Shown here in pieces: positions 6,235 to 6,237 of a stretch of 6,237 bases of DNA; position 1 is the stretch's first letter; each line of letters begins with the position of its first letter. The notes beneath the pieces are model-generated. The model was not told the DNA's origin, did no database searches, and worked only from the letters and a program-made list of their open reading frames with translations. The stretch spans positions 595 to 6,831 of the forward strand of contig JALWCD010000202.1 of assembly GCA_027036915.1 (NCBI GenBank), in the 5' to 3' direction. Both the position numbers and the translations under genes were made by a program. The DNA is from Thermodesulfatator sp. Its GTDB lineage: Bacteria; Desulfobacterota; Thermodesulfobacteria; Thermodesulfobacteriales; Thermodesulfobacteriaceae.

Positions 6235-6237
6235 CTT

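Overview
The window is one tightly packed plus-strand operon for a tripartite RND efflux pump, with a toxin-antitoxin pair between two of the pump genes. In order it holds: the 3' part of a TolC-like outer membrane channel gene (1-1263, its start lies before the window), a membrane-fusion adaptor (1250-2383), a small AbrB/SpoVT-fold antitoxin (2402-2632), a PIN-domain toxin (2614-3045), an inner-membrane RND permease of the HAE1 type (3042-6152), and a Rho-independent terminator (6172-6199). No stretch over 300 bases lacks a gene. The largest gap between genes is 18 bases, and three of the four junctions overlap (14, 19 and 4 bases).

The base composition is GC-rich (roughly 60% by eye). Arginine is often coded by CGG or AGG and leucine by CTT or CTC, and the proteins are rich in Glu, Lys and Arg with little Gln. 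A TolC/adaptor/RND set means a bacterium with an outer membrane. Together these suggest a thermophilic Gram-negative bacterium, perhaps of the Thermodesulfobacteriota or a similar deep thermophile lineage. That placement is an inference from style, not from a marker gene.

The three pump proteins should form one envelope-spanning machine. The permease trimer takes substrate from the periplasm or inner leaflet using the proton gradient, the adaptor bridges the periplasm, and the TolC-like channel opens to the outside. The permease has the paired Asp of HAE1 pumps in TM4 and lacks the CusA-type metal signature, so organic amphiphiles or toxic metabolites are likelier substrates than heavy metals. 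The exact substrate cannot be read from the sequence.

The unusual point is the AbrB-PIN pair between adaptor and permease. The PIN nuclease keeps its four acidic residues. Its stop codon overlaps the permease start (ATGA), so permease translation is probably coupled to toxin translation. A 13-base AT-rich perfect dyad sits just before the antitoxin ribosome-binding site, and a small hairpin can form over the toxin start codon. These are the signals most worth testing. The pair may be a simple passenger, or it may tie the pump's inner-membrane component to toxin-antitoxin control.
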